Part shown: piece by piece, positions 28,653-37,860 of the stretch
How positions within the stretch are numbered: the first letter of the stretch is position 1
How the letters are laid out: the number at the start of each line of letters is the position of its first letter
Source: Rhodocyclaceae bacterium
GTDB lineage: Bacteria; Pseudomonadota; Gammaproteobacteria; Burkholderiales; Usitatibacteraceae
Length of the DNA: 44,790 bases
Direction of reading: 5' to 3'
NCBI GenBank assembly: GCA_020247545.1
Contig: JADCIX010000070.1
Coordinates: 1-44,790 of the forward strand
Position numbers and translations under genes: made by a program
Notes under the pieces: model-generated
The model's database searches: none
What the model was told of the DNA's origin: nothing
What the model saw: only the letters and a program-made list of their open reading frames with translations

Positions 28653-30265
28653 TACTTCGCGTCCGGCCTTAACGTCAAATATCTTGCCGATGCATCTTCG
28701 CGTTTGACCAATAAAGCAACCGGCTTCTTGTCTTCAAGCTTTGCGACCAGATCGTTGAACTGGGCGGGAGACTTGATTTCGGTGGTATTGAGCGACAGGA
28801 TGGCGTCACCCGGGCGGAGTCCAATCTTGGCGGCCGGTCCGGAGACCTCGGTGATGATTACCCCAGATGTGATCGACAGTGACTTGCGATCATCCTCATC
28901 CGCTTCCTCGACGATGAGCCCTAGTCGGTTAGGTTTCAGGGCGGATTTATCCTGCTTATCGCCTTTCGGTGAGGCGGGTGTTGCCTTTTGCACACGCGGT
29001 GCGTTAGGCTCTTCCGGTGCCTCCATCACAGGCAGGGTGATTTCCTTCACCGAGCCGCTTCGCCACACTGACAGCGTTACCTTGGTTCCGGGCACCTTCG
29101 GGAAAATGATACGTTGTACGTCGACGATCGACTTTACGGCCTTCCCGTCAACTTTTTGGATGACGTCACGCGCCTTTAACCCCGCCTTTTCCGCTGGTGT
29201 GTTGGGTTCAATATTCGCGACCATCACGCCAGCGTCTTTCTTGGGTAGCCCTAGCGCCTCAGCAAGATCTTCCGAAAACGGCGTCGGGTCGAGCGCGACA
29301 CCTATACGGCTGCGGCGAACCTTGCCCGTCGCCATAAGCTGGTTGGCAACTTCCATCACCGTGTTGATCGGTATTGCCAATGAAATTCCAAGGTACCCGC
29401 CGTTACCCGTAAAGATCTGCGAGTTGACCCCGACGACTTCGCCACGGGTACTAAACAATGGGCCGCCCGAGTTACCCACATTGACGGCTGCATCAGTCTG
29501 GATAAAGGGTGCCAAGTCGCCTGTATCGCGCGACTTAGCACTGACAATTCCTGCCGTCACCGTATTTTCAAAGCCGAACGGTGAACCGATGGCCACCACC
29601 CATTCGCCCACTTTCAGCTTGTCTGAGTTGCCGATGTTCACCTTTGGTAGTCCGGTAGCGTCAATTTTCAACACGGCCACATCCGTGCGTTCGTCGGCAC
29701 CAACCACCTTCGCTTTGAATTCACGCTTGTCGGTAAGCGTTACTGTCACTTCGTCGGCAAACGCTGGCTGCTGCCGACCACTGGCATCTATGCCACCGTT
29801 GATGACCACCACGTGGCGATTGGTGATGATATAGCCATCTGAGGAAATGATGAAGCCCGAACCCTGGCCGACGTCGCGCAGCGGCGCGTCTGGCGAAGGC
29901 GCGCTCGGCGCGCGTGGATTGCGGCGCGGATTCTGTGGGTTTTGCGGACTCTGCCGAGGCAGTGGCAACGCATCCGGCGGCATGAAGCGCCGGAAAAACT
30001 CGTAGAACTGTTCGTTATCTTCAGGAGATGCCGCGCCGCCGCGTCCAGCGGATCGCGCCTTGGTACTGACATTGACTACCGAGGCACCTTCTTTTTCCAC
30101 CAACTCGGAAAAGTCGGGCAACATCACGCCACGCCCGGCACCGGCGCCAGCGCCCGCGCTTTGCGCGAATGCGTCTGGCTGGCCGCCAATCAAACCAAAA
30201 GAAAGAACGCCTGCAGCAATGAAACTAGCAACAGACACTGGCAATAAAGCGAAACGTTTTGACAT
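28652..30265 (-). CDS. mucD: Do-like periplasmic serine protease MucD/DegQ
   Basis: A 537-residue HtrA-family protease that degrades misfolded envelope proteins. A signal peptide (about residues 10-35, ending near AFAQS) is followed by a Pro/Asn/Arg-rich linker and a trypsin-like domain with catalytic H151 (ITNRHVV), D195 (RTDVAVLK) and S266 (VGNSGGPL). Two PDZ domains follow, the first around MVANIEPNTPAEKAGLKARDVI (in part), the second at the C-terminus (GPAAKIGLRPGDAIL). The linker before the protease domain is longer than in most relatives. It lies downstream of rpoE-rseA-rseB, as in the algU-mucABD cluster, and has an AAGGA ribosome site. Confidence 0.96.
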   Translation of the reverse strand: MSKRFALLPVSVASFIAAGVLSFGLIGGQPDAFAQSAGAGAGAGRGVMLPDFSELVEKEGASVVNVSTKARSAGRGGAASPEDNEQFYEFFRRFMPPDALPLPRQSPQNPQNPRRNPRAPSAPSPDAPLRDVGQGSGFIISSDGYIITNRHVVVINGGIDASGRQQPAFADEVTVTLTDKREFKAKVVGADERTDVAVLKIDATGLPKVNIGNSDKLKVGEWVVAIGSPFGFENTVTAGIVSAKSRDTGDLAPFIQTDAAVNVGNSGGPLFSTRGEVVGVNSQIFTGNGGYLGISLAIPINTVMEVANQLMATGKVRRSRIGVALDPTPFSEDLAEALGLPKKDAGVMVANIEPNTPAEKAGLKARDVIQKVDGKAVKSIVDVQRIIFPKVPGTKVTLSVWRSGSVKEITLPVMEAPEEPNAPRVQKATPASPKGDKQDKSALKPNRLGLIVEEADEDDRKSLSITSGVIITEVSGPAAKIGLRPGDAILSLNTTEIKSPAQFNDLVAKLEDKKPVALLVKREDASARYLTLRPDAK

Positions 30266-30288
30266 ATATTCCTTCTTACAAGTTGAAT

Positions 30289-30306
30289 CGCCGGGTGACC
30301 CCGGCG
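30289..30306 (-). other. GC-rich hairpin between rseB and mucD
   Basis: A CGCCGGG-TGAC-CCCGGCG hairpin (7-bp stem, 4-base loop) lies in the 76-bp gap between rseB and mucD. No T-run follows on the minus strand, so it is better read as an mRNA stem or partial attenuator than a full terminator. Confidence 0.5.
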
Positions 30307-30341
30307 AGCATCAGATAACACCACACAATTACGCAAAGCGT

Positions 30342-31376
30342 CTAGCGGCGACGGGACACGCTTTCTGCTATGGCTTGTACCGCACCAATCGGAACTTCAC
30401 CCATCACGGTAACCTGGTAGTCCGCCACCGGTCTGATGACCACACTGATCGGGCCATCTTCACTGACTTTGCTGCTCGGCTGGACAACATTGCCACCGTT
30501 GCCCTCGACAAACACTGACACGTGCAAAAGACCGTCAGTATAGACGAGGTGCGTAACCGGCTCTTTGCGACCAGTCAAATTTCGCACCATCTCCATGACT
30601 TTCCTAAACCCCGATGGAAGATGCCCGACATGCCAACCTGTGTCGGCGGACTTGACGCCATCCTTTAGCGAATAATCCTTCTGCCAGCCAGACGACTTTT
30701 CCCAACGAGAACGTATGTCCTGCCGCGACACCGCTCCGCTAACATCGACCTGCGTAAACATAAATTGTTCCAGCAATTGGCTTTTTTCATTGAAGAGCTT
30801 CGCCCGTAGAAGTAATCCGGTACCCAATTCAGCGCACAATTTTTGCAGGTAGCGCATGTTATCCCGCGGCTCAAGGATCACCCACTGGCAGTCGTGACCG
30901 GCTACACGCTCAATGTTGCCAAGCTTAACTTTATAGTTCTCGGCTATTGCACTGGGCGAACCTGAAACCAACGAGGGAAAAAAACGTCCAGTGGAACGGC
31001 GGTCCACCCGAACCATCTTTTGCTCGGGATGGTAACAAAACAGTTCTTCGTTGCGCCGAATCACCTCAAAAAACGGCCCGTCAAGCATTTCGAGCTTTTC
31101 GTGCTCGTTACCTTGTTTATCGACGACATGCGTAATACGTGAAGTTGCCGAACCATCAGTGGTTTGATGAACGTAAACTCCCGTGTAAGGCAATTCGCGA
31201 GCCGACTTTGCCATACGTTCGAGCCACTCTCCGGCATTCTTCGGCTGCGCAACGCCCGCAGTTGGCAACACCAAGTAGAAAGCGCAGAGGAGCAATACCA
31301 TTGCCTCAAAGGACTGCGCTGACCTGCCCTGCCCCCTAGTTCCCGCAGGGCAATTCAATTTCACGTTTTCCAACAT
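30342..31376 (-). CDS. rseB: sigma-E regulatory protein RseB/MucB
   Basis: A protein of about 344 residues in the periplasm that binds the anti-sigma factor RseA and senses lipoprotein or lipid signals, protecting RseA from cleavage. An ATG at 31376 (MLENVKLN) is the preferred start; a GTG lies two codons upstream. The signal peptide (VLLLCAFYLVLPTAGVAQ) is followed by the LolA-like N-domain (EWLERMAKSARELPYTGVYVHQ, core LPYTGVYVHQ) and the C-domain ending in PVADYQVTVMGEVPIGAVQAIAESV. It lies 61 bp after rseA. Confidence 0.95.
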   Translation of the reverse strand: MLENVKLNCPAGTRGQGRSAQSFEAMVLLLCAFYLVLPTAGVAQPKNAGEWLERMAKSARELPYTGVYVHQTTDGSATSRITHVVDKQGNEHEKLEMLDGPFFEVIRRNEELFCYHPEQKMVRVDRRSTGRFFPSLVSGSPSAIAENYKVKLGNIERVAGHDCQWVILEPRDNMRYLQKLCAELGTGLLLRAKLFNEKSQLLEQFMFTQVDVSGAVSRQDIRSRWEKSSGWQKDYSLKDGVKSADTGWHVGHLPSGFRKVMEMVRNLTGRKEPVTHLVYTDGLLHVSVFVEGNGGNVVQPSSKVSEDGPISVVIRPVADYQVTVMGEVPIGAVQAIAESVSRRR

Positions 31377-31437
31377 TACCACGCTATTTCTTCACTATTT
31401 CCGCATCGACCGTGTTGTCACAAATGCCACCACAATG

Positions 31438-31944
31438 CTACCGGCCTGCCTCGCGCCGAGCGGACGCTGCTTGGAAGGCCTCCGGATTCGTAAACTGTCG
31501 ATGAATTGCCAAATAATCGTTCACTCGCACCTCGGCAGCGTTCGGCGAGGCGGCGACGGGCCGTGGTGCCACCTTCTGCACGAGTTGGACGGGCTCGACC
31601 GTTCCGCTCTGCTGTTTGAACGCAACCACAGCAATCGCCGACACGGTCACCACAGACGCCGCCATTGCCAAGGCCATGCGGGTACGTTTATCAACCGGCG
31701 CGACCCTGATCGCCGACGGGGCTAACACGGTAGGCTCCTGAGCAAGTTTGGCAAAAATGGTGGCCGCACACCGCTGCCGCCTGTCTACCTCACCGGAGGT
31801 CGCACCGCGGAGCGTTTCGCCGATCAGATGGTAGTGGTCCCAACTCTCGCGCCGCGCGGCATCGGAACCTAAACCACGGATCACCTGCATGGCCTCGTCT
31901 CGATCAAGCTCGCCATCCATCAATGCTGAAATCTTTTCGTTCAT
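31438..31944 (-). CDS. rseA: anti-sigma-E factor RseA/MucA
   Basis: A 168-residue single-pass inner-membrane anti-sigma factor. The cytoplasmic N-domain (MNEKISALMDGELDRDEA, then SWDHYHLIGETLRG) is the characteristic sigma-binding region. A basic stretch (VAPVDKRTR) precedes the membrane segment MALAMAASVVTVSAIAVVAF (about residues 90-109), and a periplasmic tail follows. Regulated proteolysis of RseA releases RpoE. It lies 85 bp after rpoE. Confidence 0.95.
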   Translation of the reverse strand: MNEKISALMDGELDRDEAMQVIRGLGSDAARRESWDHYHLIGETLRGATSGEVDRRQRCAATIFAKLAQEPTVLAPSAIRVAPVDKRTRMALAMAASVVTVSAIAVVAFKQQSGTVEPVQLVQKVAPRPVAASPNAAEVRVNDYLAIHRQFTNPEAFQAASARREAGR

Positions 31945-32029
31945 TACAAATTCTCCGATACGCTTCTTGTGCTCATTTGGAGTTCTCGTTGTTTATACCC
32001 TGCAGTCCCACGAAAGTCCTTGATCCAAG

Positions 32030-32629
32030 CTACCAACGTCGATCTTTATTGATTCCCAGCTGCGGCCGCAATTGCTCGGCAACCGCTTCCCGCGCACGGA
32101 AAATACGCGACCGTACCGTACCGATCGGGCAGTCCATAATCTGCGCAATCTCCTCGTAGGACAAGCCTTCGATTTCGCGAAGCGTGATTGCTGTACGCAA
32201 CTCGTCTGGCAGCGCATCAATAGTGCGATTGACGATTTCGCCAATTTGTTTGCTCATCAACTGTGCGTCCGGGGTTGCGATGTCGCGAAGACCGGTGGCG
32301 TCTTCGAAGCCCTCGGCTTCTTCCGCATCAAATTCTGTAGAAGTTGGCGCTCGGCGCCCCTGACTGATCAGGTAGTTTTTCGCCGTGTTCACCGCGATGC
32401 GATAGAGCCAAGTGTAGAACGCACTATCACCGCGGAAGTTCCCTAGCGCGCGATAGGCCTTGATGAAGGCTTCCTGCGCGACGTCTTCGATCTCGTCTTG
32501 ATTTCGCACAATACGAGACAGGAGGCGCTCAACTTTGCGTTGATACTTGATGACGAGCAACTCAAAGGCGCGTTTATCGCCCGCTTGCGCCCGTTCTACC
32601 AGTTGTTGATCGATCTCTCGATCACTCAT
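32030..32629 (-). CDS. rpoE: extracytoplasmic-function sigma factor RpoE/AlgU
   Basis: A 199-residue ECF sigma factor controlling the envelope-stress regulon. Region 2 (FELLVIKYQRKVERLLSRIV and FRGDSAFYTWLYRIAVNTAKN) and region 4 (LREIEGLSYEEIAQIMDCPIGTVRSRIFRARE) are typical of RpoE/AlgU; the motif DCPIGTVRSRIFRAR is nearly diagnostic. The conserved start is the ATG at 32629 (MSDREIDQQLVERAQAGDK), preceded by GGGAAAG. The frame continues open to another ATG at 32803 with a much better AGGAG ribosome site, which would add 58 residues (see findings). It heads the rseA-rseB-mucD operon and is divergent from nadB. Confidence 0.96.
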   Translation of the reverse strand: MSDREIDQQLVERAQAGDKRAFELLVIKYQRKVERLLSRIVRNQDEIEDVAQEAFIKAYRALGNFRGDSAFYTWLYRIAVNTAKNYLISQGRRAPTSTEFDAEEAEGFEDATGLRDIATPDAQLMSKQIGEIVNRTIDALPDELRTAITLREIEGLSYEEIAQIMDCPIGTVRSRIFRAREAVAEQLRPQLGINKDRRW

Positions 32630-33090
32630 CGACGCTTTCCCATCAGTGCGTTGCGCTGTCCCACTCGGCGCAATTTGTATCGCCGAAGGATTTGCGCAGA
32701 CTGGCGAGCCAACGCTTCGGGGAACCTCACTTTTGCGGGAGTCTCGCGGTAAACCCGGAGCCAGTCGGGAACTGTCGGGTATTATAAACGTCAAGTCTGC
32801 CATCGCGCCTCTCCTAGAACAGTAAGACTTACTAACATATTGATTTCAATAACGTTTCAGTAGTGATTCGAGATCGACTCAGATTTCAACCATTTTGACG
32901 AACTAGCGAAATCAAGGCCGCGTCAAATTTCAATGCGACACTCAAGCCGACGGTGCAAATGATCACGCACCTTGAGACACACTCTACTGACCCAGCCCAG
33001 TCAAAATAGTTCATATGGGCCGCCACTAGCTTTGGCCCGAAGCCCAATTTTCAAGGACCGTATACCGTATGTATCGTTGTTTCCAAACAT
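32630..33090. other. divergent rpoE/nadB control region
   Basis: About 460 bp separates the conventional rpoE start from nadB. The rpoE-proximal 174 bp is open in frame with rpoE (possible N-terminal extension). The remainder is AT-richer and should hold both promoters. I looked for sigma-E-type elements (GGAACTT then TCNAA) on the rpoE side and found no confident match. Near nadB the motif ACATATG occurs twice (33086-33105), overlapping two candidate starts. Confidence 0.4.
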
Positions 33091-34737
33091 ATGTCCACAC
33101 ATATGCCCTCTGATTCCCCTGCCAGCGGTACGCAGCAGGCCAGCCGCCAAACAAACTACGATGTACTGATCATCGGCTCGGGCTTGGCCGGCATGTCTCT
33201 CGCACTTCGCCTGGCCGAGGATCAACGCGTTGCCCTGCTTACCAAGGGAGAGTTGCTTGACGCGGCCAGCGCGTGGGCACAAGGCGGTATTGCGGCAGTG
33301 CTCGACGACAATGACTCTGTAGAGGAGCATATTCGCGACACTCACATCGCCGGTGCGGGTCTTTGCCATGAGGATGCGGTGCGATTCGTCGTGGAAAACG
33401 GCAAACGCGCGGTCGAATGGCTGATTGAGCAAGGCGTACCTTTTACCACTGACGAGAACAATCGGGCAGAACTTCACCTGACGCGCGAAGGTGGTCATTC
33501 CCACCGACGTATCGTCCATGCGGCAGACGCCACCGGGCGCGCAGTACAAAAAACCTTGGTCCAACAGCTTAAGTCGCATCCCAATATTCAAATACTGGAA
33601 CATCAAATTGCGGTCGATCTGATCACGTCAAAACGACTCGGTCACCTGTCAGACAAGCGCTGTTATGGTGCCTACGTCTTGGACAAATCCACGGGACGCG
33701 TGCGGACTATCGGTGCCCGCTCAACCGTATTGGCAACCGGCGGTGCCGGAAAAGTCTATGTGTACACGACCAATCCCGATGTTGCCACCGGAGATGGAGT
33801 GGCGATGGCGTGGCGCGCGGGCTGTGCAGTGGCCAATATGGAATTTATGCAGTTTCATCCTACGTGTTTGTACCACCCCGCGGCAAAATCCTATTTGATT
33901 ACCGAAGCAGTACGCGGCGAAGGCGGGTTACTCAGAATTCCTCCCGGATACGACAGTGCCGGCCACCGCTTCATGCCCGACCACGACGGGCGTGCCGAGT
34001 TAGCGCCCCGCGATGTGGTCGCGCGCGCCATCGATTTTGAAATGAAGAAGCGCGGTCTCGATTTTGTACATTTGGATATCTCACACAAGCCGCCAGAATT
34101 TTTGACCGAACACTTCCCAAACATTTACGCGAAATGCCTTAGCCTCGGTATCGACATCACCAAAGAGCCGATCCCGGTCGTACCAGCCGCGCACTACACT
34201 TGCGGCGGCGTGGTGACGGATCTCAATGGCCGCACCGAGGTCGAACACCTCTACGCCGTTGGTGAGGTGTCGTGCACGGGTCTTCATGGCGCCAATCGGC
34301 TGGCTTCCAACTCCCTACTTGAGTGTCTGGTATTTGCCGAAGCAGTACGCAACAACATCGCCGCGCACGGTGCAATTGAACTGCCGCCATTGCCGGCTTG
34401 GGATGAAAGTCGTGTCACTAACGCCGATGAGGAAGTTATCCTCTCGCACAACTGGGATGAGCTCAGGCGCTTCATGTGGGACTATGTCGGCATCGTGCGA
34501 ACCAACAAACGCTTGGAGCGTGCCATGCACCGGATCCATCTGCTGAATGCCGAGATCAATGAGTACTATGCAAATTTTCGCGTTTCAAACGACTTGATTG
34601 AACTTAGAAATCTATTGCAAACAGCTGAACTGATTGTGCGCTCCGCGATGTTGCGTAAAGAGAGTCGCGGGCTCCATTACAGCCTTGACTACCCTGAAAC
34701 CCTACCCACCGCGCTCGACACGGTTCTGAAGCCATGA
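33091..34737 (+). CDS. nadB: L-aspartate oxidase
   Basis: A 548-residue FAD enzyme oxidising L-aspartate to iminoaspartate, the first step of de novo NAD synthesis. It has the dinucleotide-binding site [18 protein letters not shown], the [18 protein letters not shown] segment, [20 protein letters not shown] with active-site His/Arg, and the NadB signature [20 protein letters not shown] (core SNSLLE). A helical C-domain follows. It may start at 33091 or at the ATG at 33103; neither has a strong ribosome site. It overlaps the next gene by 4 bp and is divergent from rpoE, a usual betaproteobacterial position. Confidence 0.97.
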   Translation: MSTHMPSDSPASGTQQASRQTNYDVLIIGSGLAGMSLALRLAEDQRVALLTKGELLDAASAWAQGGIAAVLDDNDSVEEHIRDTHIAGAGLCHEDAVRFVVENGKRAVEWLIEQGVPFTTDENNRAELHLTREGGHSHRRIVHAADATGRAVQKTLVQQLKSHPNIQILEHQIAVDLITSKRLGHLSDKRCYGAYVLDKSTGRVRTIGARSTVLATGGAGKVYVYTTNPDVATGDGVAMAWRAGCAVANMEFMQFHPTCLYHPAAKSYLITEAVRGEGGLLRIPPGYDSAGHRFMPDHDGRAELAPRDVVARAIDFEMKKRGLDFVHLDISHKPPEFLTEHFPNIYAKCLSLGIDITKEPIPVVPAAHYTCGGVVTDLNGRTEVEHLYAVGEVSCTGLHGANRLASNSLLECLVFAEAVRNNIAAHGAIELPPLPAWDESRVTNADEEVILSHNWDELRRFMWDYVGIVRTNKRLERAMHRIHLLNAEINEYYANFRVSNDLIELRNLLQTAELIVRSAMLRKESRGLHYSLDYPETLPTALDTVLKP

Positions 34738-36275
34738 CCACCCCGAACAGCAATTTGTACAGCGTTACCAACATCAAAAAAATGGAGTCCGACCATCAAG
34801 TGGCGCATCCCAAGATTTCCTTGATGCAGCGCGCCGGTGAGGCGGTCGCCGAGATGGCATTGGATATGCTGAAACAGCAGAAGGCAAAAACAGTCTTGGT
34901 ACTGGCTGGACCGGGCAACAATGGCGGTGATGCCTGGGTGGCGGCGGAGATATTACGCAAAGCGAAAAAATCTGTCACCGTTCTCTCATTGGGTGAACAG
35001 ACTTGGACAGAACCTGTGGCAAAAAATGCGTATGCCGCGTTCAACGCAAACAATGGCGCGGTGGTAAAAGCTTGGCCAAAATCATCTGAGTTTGCGGTCG
35101 TCATCGACGGACTATTCGGCACCGGGCTCGGCAGGCCGCCGACGGGCGCATTTGCTGATGTGATCCGGCTCTGTAATGCTCAGCGCGCTGCGAACCGATG
35201 TGTCGTGATCGCCATCGATATTCCCAGCGGACTCAACGCCGACACCGGTGTGGCATATGAACCGGCGATCGTCGCCGACCAGACGCTCACGTTCGTTGGC
35301 GCCAAACCCGGACTGTTTACCAACGATGGCAAGGACTTCGCAGGACTCGTCACGGTAGAAACTCTCGGTATCGAACAGCCCCCCACTCCCGCCTCGTTAC
35401 TCACGCGCGACGTCGCGCTTAGGCTGATACCCCGGCGCCGCGCCAACAGCCACAAGGGAACCTACGGCCGTGTTGGTGTGGTGGGTGGTGCCGAGGGGAT
35501 GACGGGTGCAGCCATCTTGGCTGCGCGTGCGGCTTTACACATCGGTCCGGGCAAGGTTTACCTCGGCTTATTTGACAAAGACCGCCCGAGCTTCGATCCG
35601 CTGCACCCGGAGATCATGGTTCGTGACGCCAAGGCCCTCGTCAAGGACGACGATATGACTGCTTTTGCGATTGGCATGGGCATGGGTGAAACTGGCGCAG
35701 CCTCGTTGCTTGCCTTGCTATCGCTCGACAAACCGACGCTGGTAGACGCCGATGCGTTGAATGTTGTTTCGACAAACCCCAGCATCCGCGGTGCGTTTGA
35801 CGCAAAAAAGGCTGAAAACACCCGTTCCTGCTTGCCTTTTGTTTTTACGCCGCACCCCGGCGAGGCGGCAAGACTGCTCGGCGTCAGCATTGCGGAAGTA
35901 CAAGCAGATCGTCCCACCGCTGCATTCAAGCTCGCTGCGCAGTTCGCCAGCGTCGTGGTGCTTAAGGGGGCCGGAAGCATCATCGCGCATCCGGACGGCC
36001 GATACGTCATTAACACGACGGGCAATTCCGGCATGGCCTCAGGGGGCATGGGTGATGCGCTTGCCGGCATGATCGCCGCGCTAATGGCGATGGGCTTGGA
36101 TACCTGGGACGCCGCTCGCCTGGGCGTATACCTTCACGGCGCGGCAGGTGACGCTGCGTTACATCACGGCATGGGGCCGCATGGCCTGACGGCGTCCGAA
36201 GTTATCTTTGAGGCGCGTACACTACTCAATACTGAGCTAGACGATCATCACAACGACGACACGGAGGAGGAATGA
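34734..36275 (+). CDS. nnr: bifunctional NAD(P)H-hydrate epimerase / ADP-dependent NAD(P)H-hydrate dehydratase
   Basis: A 513-residue fusion enzyme that repairs hydrated NAD(P)H. The N-terminal YjeF_N epimerase domain (residues 1 to about 220) has [16 protein letters not shown] and [14 protein letters not shown]. The C-terminal kinase-like dehydratase domain (about 240-500) has [33 protein letters not shown] and the nucleotide-site motif [21 protein letters not shown] (core [10 protein letters not shown]). Its ATG shares bases with the nadB stop (ATGA) and its stop overlaps the next start, so NAD synthesis and NAD repair are translationally coupled here. Confidence 0.95.
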   Translation: MTTPNSNLYSVTNIKKMESDHQVAHPKISLMQRAGEAVAEMALDMLKQQKAKTVLVLAGPGNNGGDAWVAAEILRKAKKSVTVLSLGEQTWTEPVAKNAYAAFNANNGAVVKAWPKSSEFAVVIDGLFGTGLGRPPTGAFADVIRLCNAQRAANRCVVIAIDIPSGLNADTGVAYEPAIVADQTLTFVGAKPGLFTNDGKDFAGLVTVETLGIEQPPTPASLLTRDVALRLIPRRRANSHKGTYGRVGVVGGAEGMTGAAILAARAALHIGPGKVYLGLFDKDRPSFDPLHPEIMVRDAKALVKDDDMTAFAIGMGMGETGAASLLALLSLDKPTLVDADALNVVSTNPSIRGAFDAKKAENTRSCLPFVFTPHPGEAARLLGVSIAEVQADRPTAAFKLAAQFASVVVLKGAGSIIAHPDGRYVINTTGNSGMASGGMGDALAGMIAALMAMGLDTWDAARLGVYLHGAAGDAALHHGMGPHGLTASEVIFEARTLLNTELDDHHNDDTEEE

Positions 36276-37258
36276 AAATGCATAAAAAGATGTACAAATA
36301 TCTGCGAGTCCTGGCAGCCTTGAGCGCGGGTACCCTTGCAATCTTTAACGCCAACGTTGGCCACACGCAATCAAGCTACCCGGAAAAGGCCGTGCGCTAC
36401 ATCATCCCGTTTGCGCCGGGTGGTGAATCTGATATTGCCGCGCGCTTTCAGCAGCTCGCGTTCAAGAAAAAATACGGCCAGGAGTTTATCGTCGAGTCCA
36501 AGCCCGGCGGCGGCGGTTCACTAGTGTGGTCACAGGCGAATACGTTTCCTGGTGATGGCTACACTTGGATCAGCACCAACCTGCCGCATCTTGTATTGCA
36601 GCCGATGGAAGGCAATGTCCAGTACAAAACTGAGGACATTCATAACGTCTACTTTTACCACTACACGCCGGACGCCATCGTCGTCCGAACTGAAAGTCCG
36701 TTCAAGACCTATCAGGATCTGATTGCGGCAGCGAAGGTCAAACCGGATAGCGTCTCTGTCGCCGGATCGGGACTCAATTCCGCAAACCACGTGGCGAATG
36801 TCCGCCTTGAAGGCGCGGCTGGAATCAAACTCACTTATGTGCCATTCAAGGGAACAGGCGACCTCGTCGCCTCGCTCCTAGGTGGGCACGTTGACGCCGC
36901 AATGTCGTACGTGACGCTGGCCCTTGCGCAGAAGGGGCGCACGCGAATGCTCGCGATTGCCACCGAAAAGCGGCACCCTGCCTTTCCAGACACGCCGACC
37001 TTCAAAGAGCTCGGTATTGATTGGGTGGATGGTGCGTATCGCGGTGTGGCGGTGCCGAAATCAACCCCACCTGAACTGCGCAAAAAAATCTCGGACATCT
37101 TTGCCGAGATCAACAAAGACCCGGACTTCCGCAAACGCATGGCCGACGGCGGCTTCGAGATCATTGACGTGCCCGTGGACAAAGTACCGGCCTTCATGGC
37201 GGAGCGGACAAAGGTTTACACCGAAGTCGCAAAACGTATGGGATTAGCCGGTAAGTAG
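36272..37258 (+). CDS. Bug/TctC-family periplasmic solute-binding protein
   Basis: A 328-residue exported binding protein of the Bug (TctC) family, which is greatly expanded in Burkholderiales. A signal peptide (LRVLAALSAGTLAIFNANVGHTQ) precedes the mature start YPEKAVRYIIPFAPGGESDIAAR, with the typical PFAPGG and NKPGGGG-like (SKPGGGGS) loops, and VPFKGTGDLVASLLGGHVDAAM. A strong GGAGGAGG ribosome site precedes the ATG at 36272, which overlaps the end of the NAD(P)HX repair gene by 4 bp. No TctA/TctB membrane genes are in the window. The ligand is unknown; the operon context hints at an NAD precursor. Confidence 0.94.
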   Translation: MKMHKKMYKYLRVLAALSAGTLAIFNANVGHTQSSYPEKAVRYIIPFAPGGESDIAARFQQLAFKKKYGQEFIVESKPGGGGSLVWSQANTFPGDGYTWISTNLPHLVLQPMEGNVQYKTEDIHNVYFYHYTPDAIVVRTESPFKTYQDLIAAAKVKPDSVSVAGSGLNSANHVANVRLEGAAGIKLTYVPFKGTGDLVASLLGGHVDAAMSYVTLALAQKGRTRMLAIATEKRHPAFPDTPTFKELGIDWVDGAYRGVAVPKSTPPELRKKISDIFAEINKDPDFRKRMADGGFEIIDVPVDKVPAFMAERTKVYTEVAKRMGLAGK

Positions 37259-37369
37259 TCCCGTCACCCAGCCTAGGCGGTCACGAGTGGGTCGTGGCCG
37301 CACGCATATCTCGGCGCATTTAGGCTCGCTCGGGTTGCTTGGTTGCATGGTGATCGGTTGCGCTGTGGC

Positions 37370-37768
37370 TTAGCCCGCCGTGAGCAATAATCTACCCAAG
37401 TAAAGCCCCAGTGCAGTCAGCAACAGCGAGACAAACAAATGCGAAGCGCCAACCGCGAGCGCCCAGCCGATTTGGTTTTGCTCCACCAGCGCAATGACTT
37501 CGGCTGAATAAGTCGAAAAAGTCGTCAAGCCGCCGAGAAAGCCGGGGATCACCAGCAGCCGCCACTCGGGCGATAAAAACGGATGCTTCACGAAGTAGGC
37601 AATCGCAAGTCCCACCAATAGACCCCCAACGGCGTTTGCCACGAACGTACCGATCGGAAATGCAGGGTGCCGGGTGTTTAGCCATAACGTCAATCCCCAA
37701 CGCGTCCATGCACCGATGGCGGCACCGACACCAACTGCGATAAAACCGACGAAGGATGTATGGGGCAT
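37370..37768 (-). CDS. crcB: fluoride ion channel CrcB (FluC)
   Basis: A 132-residue four-helix membrane protein that exports fluoride as a dual-topology dimer. The start is the ATG at 37768 (MPHTSFVGFIAVGVGAAIGAW); the longer open frame upstream lacks similarity. Family motifs are GAAIGAWTRWGL, FPIGTFVANAVGGLLVGL (core GTFVANAVG) and the central GFLGGLTTFSTYS with the Phe/Ser/Thr residues lining the pore. I saw no fluoride riboswitch in the 92 bp upstream, where ETF-QO is transcribed in the opposite direction. Confidence 0.95.
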   Translation of the reverse strand: MPHTSFVGFIAVGVGAAIGAWTRWGLTLWLNTRHPAFPIGTFVANAVGGLLVGLAIAYFVKHPFLSPEWRLLVIPGFLGGLTTFSTYSAEVIALVEQNQIGWALAVGASHLFVSLLLTALGLYLGRLLLTAG

Positions 37769-37860
37769 CAAAGTGAAATTTGTCCGGACAACTTTTGCGA
37801 CCAGCAGCTCATGACATCTATAATAACGGGCATCATATCGAATCCGCATCAGGACACCAA

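Noticed and set aside
28704-29834. 376-codon open frame on the plus strand
   Set aside because: It lies wholly antisense to mucD, whose catalytic triad and PDZ domains are clear; the translated product is low-complexity Ser/Thr/Pro with no family features.
32804-32900. sigma-E autoregulated promoter for rpoE
   Set aside because: No convincing GGAACTT and TCNAA pair with proper spacing; partial matches were not better than chance.
37769-37860. possible fluoride riboswitch upstream of crcB
   Set aside because: Looked for the conserved fluoride aptamer pattern (GGNGATGG...CCGCC type) on the minus strand and found no match.
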